The notes under the pieces were generated by a model, which saw nothing but the letters and a program-made list of their open reading frames with translations, made no database searches and was not told the DNA's origin. 64,000 bases of DNA from Xanthomonas hyacinthi (GTDB taxonomy: Bacteria; Pseudomonadota; Gammaproteobacteria; Xanthomonadales; Xanthomonadaceae): the NCBI RefSeq assembly GCF_009769165.1, contig NZ_CP043476.1, positions 3,293,001-3,357,000 on the forward strand, given 5' to 3'. The stretch's first letter is position 1, and every line of letters begins with the position of its first letter. The position numbers and the translations under genes were made by a program. This document shows, in pieces, positions 1 to 8,939 of this stretch.

Positions 1-31
1 GGTTGGGCGCGGCGCCCGGGAGAAGCGAGTA

Positions 32-346
32 ATGAGCGACGGTTTCGTGGCCTTGTACATCTTCATGCTGGCGGCCATCGCCGGGCATGTGATCATCTCG
101 CGGGTGCCGGTGATCCTGCACACCCCGCTGATGTCCGGTTCCAACTTCATCCACGGCATCGTGCTGATCGGCGCGATGGTGGTGCTCGGCCACGCCGATA
201 CCACGCTTGAAAAGGCGGTGGGCTTCTTCGCCGTCCTGCTCGGCGCCGGCAACGCCGCTGGCGGCTATGTGGTCACCGAGCGCATGCTGGAGATGTTCAA
301 GTCCAGCAAGGCGCCGGCGAACAAGGCCAACAAGGGGGGCGATTGA
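32..346 (+). CDS. pntA2: NAD(P) transhydrogenase alpha subunit, membrane part (PntA2)
   Basis: A 104-residue inner-membrane protein with three predicted membrane helices (about residues 7-25, 38-56 and 61-84) and a charged Lys-rich tail. It matches the separate membrane portion of the alpha subunit in bacteria where PntA is split in two. With the NAD-binding alpha-1 subunit, expected just upstream outside the window, and PntB, it couples hydride transfer between NADH and NADP to proton movement. The start is supported by a purine-rich site (GGGAGAAG) about 8 bases upstream. pntB follows after a gap of about 125 bases. Confidence 0.9.
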   Translation: MSDGFVALYIFMLAAIAGHVIISRVPVILHTPLMSGSNFIHGIVLIGAMVVLGHADTTLEKAVGFFAVLLGAGNAAGGYVVTERMLEMFKSSKAPANKANKGGD

Positions 347-429
347 ATGCGCGGCGCCTGGCCATTGCGCTGGTGCCTGCGGCAATGCTGGTCCCGCTGC
401 CCAGCTTCGCGGCGGGCTTTCTCTCCTAG
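343..429 (+). other. possible 28-codon signal-peptide-like ORF between pntA2 and pntB
   Basis: A TTG codon overlapping the pntA2 stop opens a reading frame in the pntB phase. It starts MNARRLAIAL, continues hydrophobically with a Pro-rich core and an AAG cleavage-like end, then stops at TAG 427. The basic N-terminus plus hydrophobic core looks like a signal peptide or tiny membrane protein. The non-ATG start and lack of a clear ribosome site make chance or gene decay just as likely. Confidence 0.25.
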
Positions 430-471
430 GTGCTGCCGTCCGGGCAGGTGTCCTTCCTTGTTGGAGCGCGC

Positions 472-1920
472 ATGAGCACTGCCGAAGCACTGTCCTGGCT
501 GGTGAAGGCCAGCTACCTGGTCGCTGCCACCCTGTTCCTGCTCGGCCTGCAGCGCATGGCCTCGCCCAAGACCGCGCGCAGCGGCATCCATTGGGCCGGG
601 TTCGGTATGTTGCTGGCGACCGCGGCGACGTTCCTGCTGCCCGGCCTGCACAACCTGACCCTGATCCTGCTGGCGATCGCGATCGGTACCGGCGCGGCCT
701 GGATCTCGGCCAAGAAGGTCGCCATCACCGACATGCCGCAGATGGTCGCGCTGTACAACGGCATGGGCGGCGGCTCGGCGGCGGCGATCGGCGCGGTGGA
801 GCTGCTGCGCTTCTCGTTCCTGGCGCACCGCGACACCTCGCACTGGAGCGAGAGCGCGATCGCCGCGCTGGCCGCGCGCCAGCCCGACGCGACCACGCTG
901 GCGCTGGCCATCGTCGGCTCGGCGATCGGCGCGATCTCGCTGTCCGGCTCGGTCATCGCCTGGGCCAAGCTCGACGGGCGGCTGGACAAGCGCGTCACCT
1001 TCCCCGGCCAGCAGGCGTTCAACCTGCTGGTGTTCGTGGCGATGCTGGGCCTGGGCGCCTGGGCCGCGATCGGCCTCAGCCCGGTGGCGATCGTGGCCTT
1101 CTTCGCGGTCGCGCTGGCGCTGGGCGTGCTGATGACGCTGCCGATCGGCGGCGCCGACATGCCGGTGGTGATCTCGCTGTACAACGCCTTCACCGGCCTG
1201 GCGGTGGCGTTCGAGGGCTATGTGCTGGGCAACGAGGCGCTGATCATCGCCGGCATGATGGTCGGCGCGGCCGGCATCCTGCTGACCCGGCTGATGGCCA
1301 AGGCGATGAACCGGCCGATCAGCGGCGTGCTGTTCTCCAATTTCGGCGGCGGCGGCCAGGCGCAGGAGATCAGCGGCGCGCAAAAGCCGATCGAGGCCGG
1401 CGACGTGGCGGCGATGATGGCCTACGCCGAGCGCGTGGTGATCGTGCCCGGCTACGGCATGGCGGTGGCGCAGGCGCAGCACAAGATCTGGGAACTGGCG
1501 CAGCGGCTGATCGAGCGCGGGGTCAAGGTCAAGTTCGCGATCCACCCGGTGGCCGGGCGCATGCCCGGGCACATGAACGTGCTGCTGGCCGAGGCCGGCG
1601 TGCCCTACGACCTGATCGCCGACATGGACGACGTCAATCCCGAGTTCCCCAGCACCGACGTGTCGCTGGTGATCGGCGCCAACGACGTGGTCAACCCGGT
1701 CGCCAAGACCGATCCGGCCAGCCCGATCTACGGCATGCCGATCCTGGACGTGGTCAATTCCAGGAACGTCGTGGTGATCAAGCGCGGCAAGGGCACCGGC
1801 TTCGCCGGGATCGAGAACGCGCTGTTCTACGCCGACAACACGCGCATGCTGTACGGCGACGGCGCCGAGGCGGCCGGCGCGCTGGTCAGCGAACTGAAGG
1901 CGCTCGACGGCGGGCATTGA
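472..1920 (+). CDS. pntB: NAD(P) transhydrogenase beta subunit PntB
   Basis: A 482-residue protein with an N-terminal half of about eight membrane helices and a C-terminal NADP(H)-binding domain III. Domain III shows VVIVPGYGMAVAQAQ, AGRMPGHMNVLLAEA and the late motif KRGKGTGFAGIENALF, typical of PntB. With the alpha subunits it forms the proton-translocating transhydrogenase that supplies NADPH. The ATG at 472 is preferred over an in-frame upstream ATG at 430 because it has a GGAG site about 7 bases before it and begins with the conserved hydrophobic stretch. Length is normal for the family. Confidence 0.95.
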   Translation: MSTAEALSWLVKASYLVAATLFLLGLQRMASPKTARSGIHWAGFGMLLATAATFLLPGLHNLTLILLAIAIGTGAAWISAKKVAITDMPQMVALYNGMGGGSAAAIGAVELLRFSFLAHRDTSHWSESAIAALAARQPDATTLALAIVGSAIGAISLSGSVIAWAKLDGRLDKRVTFPGQQAFNLLVFVAMLGLGAWAAIGLSPVAIVAFFAVALALGVLMTLPIGGADMPVVISLYNAFTGLAVAFEGYVLGNEALIIAGMMVGAAGILLTRLMAKAMNRPISGVLFSNFGGGGQAQEISGAQKPIEAGDVAAMMAYAERVVIVPGYGMAVAQAQHKIWELAQRLIERGVKVKFAIHPVAGRMPGHMNVLLAEAGVPYDLIADMDDVNPEFPSTDVSLVIGANDVVNPVAKTDPASPIYGMPILDVVNSRNVVVIKRGKGTGFAGIENALFYADNTRMLYGDGAEAAGALVSELKALDGGH

Positions 1921-1978
1921 GCGTCGCCGGCAACAGGCGCGGGCGGGTGCCTGGGCCGCGCATCGGTCGTGGCCGGCA

Positions 1979-2042
1979 GTCGCGGCTGCAGCCGCTTCTA
2001 CCAAGTGTTTCAGGGAGGCCTGTAGCAGCGGTTGCAGCCGCG
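1979..2042. repeat. imperfect inverted intergenic repeat
   Basis: The stretch has CGCGGCTGCAGCCGCTTCTA and, about 30 bases later, TAGCAGCGGTTGCAGCCGCG, which are nearly reverse complements. It sits between the convergent ends of pntB and the next gene. GC-rich inverted repeats of this style are common between genes in Xanthomonas. It may also act as a bidirectional terminator, but no U-tract is seen. Confidence 0.6.
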
Positions 2043-2052
2043 GCCACCGCCA

Positions 2053-2472
2053 TCAGCGCGCGCTGAAATACGCCACGACCAGGCCGATGCACAGCCACAG
2101 CGCGTCGCCGGGGCGGTTGGCCAATACGGTCAGCGTCCACGCGTAGCGCGCGCCCAGCTTCAGCGACGAATCCCACGGATCCAGGCCCAGTCCCGCGCCC
2201 ACGTGCGCGGCGGCGATGCCCCAGTTGGCGGCGGCGATGACCAGCGCGGTGGCGAGCACCGCCACGGCGATGCGCAGCCTGCCGCGCGGCAGCGTGCCCA
2301 GGCGCAGCATCCACGCGATCTCCAGCGCCACCAGCACTGCCATCCAGCCGGACTGGCGGCCCAGGCTCAGGGCGACCAGCATCCAGGCGATCAGGGCGGT
2401 GAAGCCGCCCAGGCACAGCAGCAAGGGCCATAGCCAGTGCGAGGTCCTGGCCGGCGTGGAGGAGGGCGGCAT
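2053..2472 (-). CDS. small integral membrane protein, unknown function
   Basis: A 139-residue protein with about four hydrophobic helices (near residues 11-35, 40-55, 60-85 and a C-terminal one ending VAYFSAR). I do not recognise a family. The start at 2472 (MPPSSTPARTSHWLW) is chosen because it directly precedes the first helix and has a GGGAA-like site upstream. A longer frame to 2580 would add a non-hydrophobic Arg-rich leader overlapping the divergent sufT start. The gene is divergent from sufT and convergent with pntB. Confidence 0.6.
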   Translation of the reverse strand: MPPSSTPARTSHWLWPLLLCLGGFTALIAWMLVALSLGRQSGWMAVLVALEIAWMLRLGTLPRGRLRIAVAVLATALVIAAANWGIAAAHVGAGLGLDPWDSSLKLGARYAWTLTVLANRPGDALWLCIGLVVAYFSAR

Positions 2473-2578
2473 GCGATGTTCCCGGAGAATCCGCACAGGA
2501 TACCCTTCGCCGCGTTGCCCGCGCACTCGGATAAACTGCACGACTTGCACCGGCGGGGCCTGCCCCCATATCGCCCCC

Positions 2579-3130
2579 ATGTACTCACGCAGCAGCGAAC
2601 CTGTCCAATTCGAACGCGATTGCGCGGCGGTGATGGTGCCGCAGGGCGACGCGGTGACCCTGCCGGCCGGCAGCTACGGCTATATCACCCAGGCGCTGGG
2701 CGGCAGCTACACGGTATTCGTGGAAGGCAACCTGTTCCGCATCGCCGGCAAGGACGGCGACGCGATCGGCAAGGAGCCGCCGCCGGGCCTGGACCTGCCC
2801 GACGGCGCCAGCGACGAGCAGGTCGAGGCGCTGATCTGGCAACAGCTGCGCACCTGCTTCGATCCGGAGATCCCGTTCAACATCGTCGATCTGGGCCTGG
2901 TCTACGAAGTCGGCGTGCAGCCGCGCGAGGACGGCCAGCGCACGGTCGAGGTGAAAATGACCTTGACCGCGCCGGGCTGCGGCATGGGCGAGATCCTGGT
3001 CGACGACGTGCGCAGCAAGCTGGAGCTGATCCCGACCATCGCCGAGGCCGATGTCGAGCTGGTGTTCGATCCGCCGTGGGGCCGGCATATGATGTCCGAG
3101 GCCGCGCGCCTGGAAACCGGCATGCTCTGA
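2579..3130 (+). CDS. sufT: SufT-like iron-sulfur cluster assembly protein (MIP18/DUF59)
   Basis: A 183-residue protein. Its C-terminal half is a MIP18/DUF59 domain with CFDPEIPFNIVDLGLVYEV, then TLTAPGCGMGEILVDDV and VFDPPWGRHMM. The Cys in APGCGM and the PPW motif are family hallmarks. The N-terminal extension of about 80 residues matches the SufT subtype rather than stand-alone PaaD/SufT domains. It is likely a cytosolic factor assisting Fe-S cluster maturation. The ATG at 2579 gives the expected SufT length; upstream in-frame sequence overlaps the divergent membrane gene and has no conserved look. ilvE follows on the same strand after about 100 bases. Confidence 0.85.
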   Translation: MYSRSSEPVQFERDCAAVMVPQGDAVTLPAGSYGYITQALGGSYTVFVEGNLFRIAGKDGDAIGKEPPPGLDLPDGASDEQVEALIWQQLRTCFDPEIPFNIVDLGLVYEVGVQPREDGQRTVEVKMTLTAPGCGMGEILVDDVRSKLELIPTIAEADVELVFDPPWGRHMMSEAARLETGML

Positions 3131-3231
3131 CCCGCGCGCAACGCGCCGAGCCGGGGCCGGGAGCAGGCGCCGCCGCTGCGTCCGGATGACGCAGCGGCAC
3201 GGCCGTCCCTCGACTACCACAGGAAACCCCG

Positions 3232-4332
3232 GTGTCCGCTACCGAGCCGTCTTCGCAGTTCCGCCTGATCCCGTCCACCACCGCGCGCAGCGCCGAGCAG
3301 CGCGTGCAGATCCTCGCCGCGCCGGGCTTCGGCAACTATTTCACCGACCACATGGTCGCCATCGAGTGGGACCGCGAGCAGGGCTGGCACGATGCCCAGG
3401 TGCGCGCCTACGGCCCGCTGGCGCTGGATCCGGCCGCCTCGGTGCTGCACTACGGCCAGGAGATCTTCGAGGGCATCAAGGCCTACCGCCATGCCGACGG
3501 CTCGATCTGGACCTTCCGTCCGGAGGCCAACGGCAAGCGCCTGCAGCGTTCGGCGCAGCGCCTGGCGCTGCCGGAGCTGCCGGTGGAGCTGTTCGTCGAA
3601 TCGCTGCGCCAGCTGATCGCGGTCGATGCCACCTGGGTGCCGTCGGCGCCGGAAACCAGCCTGTACTTCCGTCCCTTCATGATCGCCAACGAGGCGTTCC
3701 TGGGGGTGCGCGCGGCGCAGAAGGCCGGCTACTACGTCATCGCCAGCCCGGCCGGCGCCTACTTCGCCAAGGGCGTGGCGCCGGTGGCGATCTGGCTGTC
3801 CACCGACTATGCGCGCGCTGCCAAGGGCGGCACCGGCGCGGCCAAGTGCGGCGGCAATTACGCCGCCTCCTTGCTGCCGCAGCAGCAGGCGCAGGCGCAG
3901 GGCTGCTCGCAGGTGCTGTTCCTGGACCCGGTCGAAGGCAAGTATCTGGAAGAGCTGGGCGGGATGAACGTGTTCCTGGTGATGCGCGACGGCAGCCTGG
4001 TCACCCCGGCGCTGTCCGGCAGCATCCTGGAGGGCATCACCCGCGACAGCATCCTGCAATTGGCGCGCGATCGCGGCATGAACGTGGTCGAGCGCCAGGT
4101 GAGCATCGACGAATGGCGCGACGGCGTGGCTTCCGGCGCGATCGCCGAGATCTTCGCCTGCGGCACCGCCGCGGTGGTGACCCCGATCGGCCAGCTGAAG
4201 GGCAAGGATTTCGCGGTCGGCGACCTGGCCGCGCCGGCTGGCCCGGTGACCCTGTCGCTGCGCCAGGAACTGACCGACATCCAGTACGGCCGCGTGGCCG
4301 ATTGCCACGGCTGGTTGCTGCGCCTGGGCTGA
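3232..4332 (+). CDS. ilvE: branched-chain amino acid aminotransferase
   Basis: A 366-residue class IV PLP-dependent aminotransferase of the longer BCAT type. It catalyses the last, reversible transamination in leucine, isoleucine and valine synthesis. Visible motifs are YGQEIFEGIKAYRHADG, the PLP-lysine region GAAKCGGNYAAS, and EIFACGTAAVVTPIG near the C-terminus. The start is GTG at 3232 (MSATEPSSQF), placed by homology-like length and an AGGAAACC site upstream. Nearly 500 bases separate its stop from the downstream protease gene, so the two are probably not co-transcribed. Confidence 0.93.
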   Translation: MSATEPSSQFRLIPSTTARSAEQRVQILAAPGFGNYFTDHMVAIEWDREQGWHDAQVRAYGPLALDPAASVLHYGQEIFEGIKAYRHADGSIWTFRPEANGKRLQRSAQRLALPELPVELFVESLRQLIAVDATWVPSAPETSLYFRPFMIANEAFLGVRAAQKAGYYVIASPAGAYFAKGVAPVAIWLSTDYARAAKGGTGAAKCGGNYAASLLPQQQAQAQGCSQVLFLDPVEGKYLEELGGMNVFLVMRDGSLVTPALSGSILEGITRDSILQLARDRGMNVVERQVSIDEWRDGVASGAIAEIFACGTAAVVTPIGQLKGKDFAVGDLAAPAGPVTLSLRQELTDIQYGRVADCHGWLLRLG

Positions 4333-4831
4333 GTCCTGGCGTTCTTCGCCCGCCGGCACTGGCGGGCGCCGAGCTGGGCGTGGCGCAGACCGCGCCCAGC
4401 GTCGAACTTTCCTTCGTCCACTCGCCATGATCCGGGCGCTGCCGCCGCCAGGCGCGTCAGGCCGCTCTGTCGGTATCCCAAGGCATCCCAAGGCATCCCA
4501 TGGTTGACAGAGGCCGATGGCACCTGTCGCGCGCGATCGCGCCGCGCTGCAAGAAAATGTCCCGAGACTGTCTCTGCGTGTCAATTTCGGCGTCGTCTTG
4601 TCGCGAAAAGCGAAAGAGATACGATCCTTTATGTTGATGGCCGTCACGCTTATGGATTTTGGACGATAAATGCCTCGTCCATACCCGGCTGTATTGAGAT
4701 AGCGTCGGATGAACGGCTGGCAACAAGGAGCCGGTCTGGGATCGTGCTGCATCTGGATTCAGTGCCTGTTTAGGCAATCCGCAGTGCGAAAAATCGCCGT
4801 CAGGTGGCAATCAACGAAAAGGAAGTTCCGA
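4333..4831. other. intergenic region with 10-bp tandem repeat
   Basis: About 500 bases without a convincing gene. Bases 4471-4500 hold a short tandem array of AGGCATCCCA (two exact units and a degenerate first one). The stretch from about 4560 to 4830 is visibly richer in A and T than the flanking genes and probably holds the promoter and leader of the protease gene. Small open frames here have no coding character. Confidence 0.6.
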
Positions 4832-6586
4832 ATGTCCGAAATTTCGCAACGTGGTTCGCGTCAGCGTCCTTGGCTGCTCGTGCTTGGAGCGTCCGCATTG
4901 ACTTCGCTGTTGCTGGCGACGCCGGCGTTCGCCGGCGACGTCAACCTCTCCGGCCTGTCCGCCGAGCCGACCGTGCAACGCTTCATCGTCAAGACCCGCG
5001 ATGCCGCGCCCGTCGGCATCGCAAGTGCGTCCGCCGCCACTTCGCCGACGCTGCGCGCGACGCTGCAATCGGTCGCCGCGGCGATGCCGGCCAAGAACGG
5101 CCGCGCGCTGGGCCTGACCAGCCTGCGCCGCCTGGCGGTCGGCCCGGAAGTGATCAAGGCCGACCGGGCGCTGGACCATGCCGAAGCCGAGACGTTGATG
5201 CGCCGGCTGGCCGCCGACCCGAACGTCGAATACGTCGAAGTCGACCAGCGCATGACCATCGCGCTGACCCCGAACGATTCCAGCCTGTCCAGCCAGTGGG
5301 CCTTCGGCACCACCACGGCAGGCATCAACGTGCGTCCAGCGTGGGATCAGGCCACCGGCACCGGCGTGGTCGTGGCGGTGATCGATACCGGCATCACCAG
5401 CCATCCGGACCTCAACGCCAACATCCTGCAGGGCTATGATTTCGTCAGCGATGCGGACCGCGCGCGCGACGGCAACGGCCGCGACAGCAATCCGGCCGAC
5501 GAAGGCGACTGGGCGGCGGCCGACGAGTGCTATTCCGGTTCGTCGGCGTCCAATTCCAGCTGGCACGGCACGCATGTCGCCGGCACCATCGCCGCGGTGA
5601 CCAACAACAGCACCGGCGTCGCCGGTACCGCATTCAATGCCAAGATCCTGCCGGTGCGCGTGCTCGGCAAGTGCGGCGGCTACACCTCCGACATCGCCGA
5701 CGCGATCGCCTGGGCTTCCGGCGGCACCGTCAGCGGCGTGCCGGCCAACACCACCCCGGCGGAAGTGATCAACATGTCGCTGGGCGGCAGCGGCACTTGC
5801 TCGACCACCTATCAGAACGCGATCAACGGCGCGGTCAACCGCGGCACCACCGTGGTGGTGGCGGCCGGCAACAGCGCCGCCAACGTCTCCGGTTCGGTGC
5901 CGGCCAACTGCGCCAACGTGATCGCGGTGGCGGCCACCACCTCCTCGCGCGCCAAGGCCAGCTACTCGAACTACGGCAGCGGCATCGACATTTCCGCGCC
6001 GGGGTCGAGCATCCTGTCCACGCTCAACGACGGCACCACCACCCCGGGCAATGCGAGCTACGCGTCCTACAACGGCACCTCGATGGCGACGCCGCACGTG
6101 GCCGGCGTGGTCGCACTGATGCAGTCGGTCGCGCCGACGCCGCTGACGCCGGCGCAGGTGGAAAGCACCATCAAGAGCAGCGCGGCCAGCTTCTCCTGCT
6201 CGCAGGGCTGCGGCGCCGGCCTACTCGACGCCAACGCGGCGGTGACCGCCGCGCTGGGTGGCACCCCGCCTCCCACCGGCAACACGCTGCAGGACGGCGT
6301 GCCGGTCACCGGGCTGGGCGCCAGCACCGGCTCGGAGTTGAACTACACGGTGACGGTGCCGTCCGGGGTCAGCTCGCTGACCGTGACCATCTCCGGCGGC
6401 AGCGGCGATGCGGATTTGTACGTGCGTCTGGGCAGCGCGCCGACCGACAGCAGCTACGGCTGCCGTCCCTACCTCAACGGCAACAGCGAAACCTGCACCT
6501 TCAGCTCGCCCAGCGCCGGCACGTACTACGTGCGGCTCAAGGCGTACAGCACGTTCTCGGGCGTCACCCTGACCGCGGACTACTGA
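4832..6586 (+). CDS. secreted subtilisin-like serine protease (S8) with PPC domain
   Basis: A 584-residue preproprotein. Residues 1-34 are a signal peptide ending ATPAFAG. An I9-type inhibitory propeptide follows (about 48-140, QRFIVKTRDA to NVEYVEVDQRM). The S8 catalytic domain has Asp185 (VAVIDTGITSHPDLN), His245 (HGTHVAGT) and Ser417 (GTSMATPHVAGV). A C-terminal pre-peptidase domain (about 490-584) carries GDADLYVRLGSAPT. This is the layout of extracellular proteases exported by type II secretion in xanthomonads. The ATG at 4832 has an AAGGAAG site and starts the signal peptide; an upstream in-frame ATG at 4709 would bury it. A strong terminator follows. Confidence 0.95.
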   Translation: MSEISQRGSRQRPWLLVLGASALTSLLLATPAFAGDVNLSGLSAEPTVQRFIVKTRDAAPVGIASASAATSPTLRATLQSVAAAMPAKNGRALGLTSLRRLAVGPEVIKADRALDHAEAETLMRRLAADPNVEYVEVDQRMTIALTPNDSSLSSQWAFGTTTAGINVRPAWDQATGTGVVVAVIDTGITSHPDLNANILQGYDFVSDADRARDGNGRDSNPADEGDWAAADECYSGSSASNSSWHGTHVAGTIAAVTNNSTGVAGTAFNAKILPVRVLGKCGGYTSDIADAIAWASGGTVSGVPANTTPAEVINMSLGGSGTCSTTYQNAINGAVNRGTTVVVAAGNSAANVSGSVPANCANVIAVAATTSSRAKASYSNYGSGIDISAPGSSILSTLNDGTTTPGNASYASYNGTSMATPHVAGVVALMQSVAPTPLTPAQVESTIKSSAASFSCSQGCGAGLLDANAAVTAALGGTPPPTGNTLQDGVPVTGLGASTGSELNYTVTVPSGVSSLTVTISGGSGDADLYVRLGSAPTDSSYGCRPYLNGNSETCTFSSPSAGTYYVRLKAYSTFSGVTLTADY

Positions 6587-6690
6587 TCCGTCCGCTGCGC
6601 GGCGCGCGCCTGGACGGCGCCGCCGCGCAAGCGTCGACCCCGAACGGATCGGCAGCAGGGCAGGACGCCCTGGATGCCGGAACGTCTGCA

Positions 6691-6721
6691 GCCCCGCGCC
6701 TAGCCGCGCGGGGCTTTTTTT
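6691..6721 (+). terminator. Rho-independent terminator after the protease gene
   Basis: Stem GCCCCGCG / CGCGGGGC with a short loop, followed by seven T. It lies between the convergent protease and Bax-inhibitor-like genes and mainly serves the former. Confidence 0.85.
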
Positions 6722-6764
6722 GCTGCCGGCCAGGACCGGGACTGCGAGACTTCCCGAGTCCCGC

Positions 6765-7541
6765 TCAGTTCCGCGACTGCAATTTCGACAGCAGCCGCAG
6801 GAACTCGATGTACAGCCACACCAGGGTGACCATCAGCCCGAACGCGCCGTACCACTCCATGTACTTGGGTGCGCCCTGTTCCACGCCGGTTTCGATGAAG
6901 TCGAAGTCCAGCACCAGGTTCAACGCTGCCACCACCACCACGAACAGGCTGAACACGATGCCGACCGTGCCGGAGGCGTGGATGTAGGGGATCTGGATAT
7001 TGAACAAGCCCAGCACGATGGTTGCCAGGTACACCAGCGCGATGCCGCCGGTGGCGGCCACCACGCCCAGCTTGAAGTTCTCGGTGGCCTTGATCAGCCC
7101 GCTGCGGTAGGCGAACAGCAGCGCGAACAGGGTGCCGAAGGTCAGCAGCACCGCCTGCAGCACGATGCCGTTGAAGCGGTGTTCGTACAGCGCCGAGATC
7201 GAACCCAGGAAGAAACCTTCCACCAGCGCATACAGCGGTGCGGTGATCGGCGCCCAGGTCTTCTTGAAGGTGGTGATCATGGCCAGCACGAAGCCGCCGA
7301 TGGCGCCGCCCAGCACGTAGCCGATGATGCCCGGCGCGATCACTTCGTTGCCGGCGCCATCGACCGAGATCGACTGGCTCCACGCGAACACCGCCGTCAG
7401 CACGGTCAGCAGCAATAGCGCGCCGGTCTTGTGGATGGTGCCGTTCAGGGTCATCGACTCGCCGTCGCGCGAGACCACTGCGCCGCTGCCGAGGTCGAGG
7501 AAGGTGGATTCCTTCAAGGCGGGGTTGCCGCTGCGGATCAT
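6765..7541 (-). CDS. Bax inhibitor-1/YccA family membrane protein
   Basis: A 258-residue protein with seven predicted membrane helices after an approximately 45-residue soluble N-terminus. Sequences such as GYVLGGAIGGFVLAMITTF, YALVEGFFLGSISALYE and NLVLDFDFIETGVEQGAPKY match the Bax1-I/YccA family, including its conserved acidic DFDFIE segment. Bacterial members are inner-membrane proteins, some acting as channels; the specific role here is unknown. The start at 7541 (MIRSGNPALKEST) has a GGGAG site 8 bases upstream. The gene is divergent from the tRNA array, so the 7542-7695 interval holds both promoters. Confidence 0.9.
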   Translation of the reverse strand: MIRSGNPALKESTFLDLGSGAVVSRDGESMTLNGTIHKTGALLLLTVLTAVFAWSQSISVDGAGNEVIAPGIIGYVLGGAIGGFVLAMITTFKKTWAPITAPLYALVEGFFLGSISALYEHRFNGIVLQAVLLTFGTLFALLFAYRSGLIKATENFKLGVVAATGGIALVYLATIVLGLFNIQIPYIHASGTVGIVFSLFVVVVAALNLVLDFDFIETGVEQGAPKYMEWYGAFGLMVTLVWLYIEFLRLLSKLQSRN

Positions 7542-7625
7542 GCTGTTTCTCCCTGTAAAAAAGACGATTGGCCGGTATCGGCCGCAAGTGGCGAGGATAG
7601 CGCAGGCGCCGGTGACGACGCGTGC

Positions 7626-7654
7626 GGTTGACACTTGGCCGCGAGGTTCCCACA
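7626..7654 (+). promoter_or_regulatory. sigma-70 promoter candidate of the tRNA-Pro array
   Basis: TTGACA at 7626-7631, a 17-base spacer, then CACAAT at 7649-7654, about 42 bases upstream of tRNA-Pro. The -35 is perfect; the -10 is weak. Confidence 0.6.
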
Positions 7655-7695
7655 ATAGCCGACCTTTCCGGCCTCGGCCACGAGGGATGTTCCGC

Positions 7696-7772
7696 CGGGG
7701 TATAGCGCAGTCTGGTAGCGCGCCTGCTTTGGGAGCAGGATGTCGGGGGTTCGAATCCCTCTACCCCGACCA
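7696..7772 (+). tRNA. tRNA-Pro (TGG)
   Basis: A 77-nt cloverleaf with acceptor CGGGGTA/TACCCCG and encoded CCA. The anticodon stem CCTGC/GCAGG encloses TTTGGGA, giving anticodon TGG. First of four closely spaced tRNA genes. Confidence 0.97.
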
Positions 7773-7816
7773 ATTCGATGTCCAACGGCGGAGAGGAATG
7801 CGACAATCCGGCCCGG

Positions 7817-7893
7817 GCGCCCGTAGCTCAACCGGATAGAGCACCGGCCTTCTAAGCCGGCGGTTACAGGTTCGATTCCTGTCGGGCGCGCCA
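7817..7893 (+). tRNA. tRNA-Arg (TCT)
   Basis: A 77-nt cloverleaf with acceptor GCGCCCG/CGGGCGC, discriminator G and encoded CCA. The anticodon loop CTTCTAA gives TCT, reading AGA/AGG, which are rare codons in this GC-rich genome. Confidence 0.97.
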
Positions 7894-7928
7894 CACCGGT
7901 GCCGGGCAGGGTGTTGCAAGAGTTCAAT

Positions 7929-8006
7929 GGTGGCTGTAGCTCAGCTGGTTAGAGTACTGGATTGTGATTCCAGATGTCGGGGGTTCGAGTCCCCTCAGCC
8001 ACCCCA
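7929..8006 (+). tRNA. tRNA-His (GTG)
   Basis: A 78-nt gene including the extra 5' G (G-1) that pairs with C73, diagnostic of tRNA-His. The anticodon loop TTGTGAT gives GTG, and CCA is encoded. Confidence 0.97.
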
Positions 8007-8082
8007 TTGATCGCGTGACCCGCTGCTTCGCGGGGTGTTGCAACGAAGCAAAAAAGCACATAAAGTGTGCGACTCAGTTTCA

Positions 8083-8158
8083 GGGCCGTTAGCTCAGTTG
8101 GTAGAGCAGTTGACTCTTAATCAATAGGTCCAAGGTTCGAATCCTTGACGGCCCACCA
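8083..8158 (+). tRNA. tRNA-Lys (CTT)
   Basis: A 76-nt cloverleaf, acceptor GGGCCGT/ACGGCCC with encoded CCA. The anticodon loop CTCTTAA gives CTT. Otherwise almost identical to the E. coli tRNA-Lys body. Confidence 0.96.
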
Positions 8159-8164
8159 AATCGA

Positions 8165-8199
8165 ACAGCCACTTGGCGCAAGCCAAGCGGCTGTTTTTG
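8165..8199 (+). terminator. terminator after the Pro-Arg-His-Lys tRNA array
   Basis: CAGCC-ACTTGG pairs with CCAAGC-GGCTG across a CGCAAG loop, followed by TTTTTGT. It lies a few bases after the tRNA-Lys CCA. Confidence 0.8.
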
Positions 8200-8854
8200 T
8201 ATGTGCCGAGCAGGCGCGAGGGCATGCTGGCCACGGCGTGCAAATCCAAATGCGGGCGAGTCGCTCAGTCCTGCGCCGCCGCGATCGCCAGCGTCGCCTC
8301 CAGCGTCGCCTCGGGTCGCAACGCGGCGTGGCGTAGCGCCTGACGGGCAGTCAGGTTACGCCGCGCGGCGCCAGCTGGCGGCCTGCCGACAGTGCGCGCG
8401 CTCCGCGCGGGCGGCATTTCGAGAAGCCCCGTCACCGCACGTAGGGCGATGGCCGGGGGTTTATGAGTTCGGAACTTGTGTAGGGGTGTGCAAGATTGTG
8501 TCTGGTGGGTCGGAAAGATCGATGCAGCCGCTGCCAGTCGCCGGATGAACCGGTCGGCGTTCCTCGCCCTGGCCGTCGGGCATGAGCTGGGCGCCGATGC
8601 CCCGCCGAAACCGTTTCGCCGGTAACGGCTCCGATTGCAGGCCGCACAGAAGCCGCTCTACAGGGCGTCTTCTCGTGAGGGTTCGTGCCTTAAGTGGTTG
8701 ATTCAAGATAAATCCGGGTCTGTTCCCGCTTGTCGCGTGCAGGTCCCGCATCTCCGGCGGCCGACCGGGCCGGGCGGCATCCGCTGCGTCGGGCGCCTTT
8801 TTCTTTGCCGGCAGGCCTGCAACAATGCGCAGGCGCGCGCTCAGGCGCCGCAGC
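8200..8854. other. intergenic region between tRNA-Lys and tRNA-Leu
   Basis: About 650 bases in which I see no convincing gene on either strand. Open frames are short, Arg/Pro-rich and lack ribosome sites. The segment just before tRNA-Leu (about 8800-8850) probably holds its promoter. Confidence 0.5.
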
Positions 8855-8939
8855 GCGAAAGTGGCGGAATTGGTAGACGCCCTGGTTTTAGGTACCAGTG
8901 CCGCAAGGCGTAGGGGTTCGAGTCCCCTCTTTCGCACCA
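8855..8939 (+). tRNA. tRNA-Leu (TAG)
   Basis: An 85-nt class II tRNA with acceptor GCGAAAG/CTTTCGC, a long variable arm and encoded CCA. The anticodon loop TTTTAGG gives TAG. Confidence 0.96.

Noticed and set aside
207..2066. Long open frames on both strands across pntB (for example 207-2066 plus and 265-2004 minus)
   Set aside because: They are out-of-frame shadows of pntB: extreme Arg/Ala/His/Gln-rich composition, no ribosome site, no recognisable domain. The same applies to the antisense frames over tig, clpX, lon, ppiD, mltD and the moa genes.
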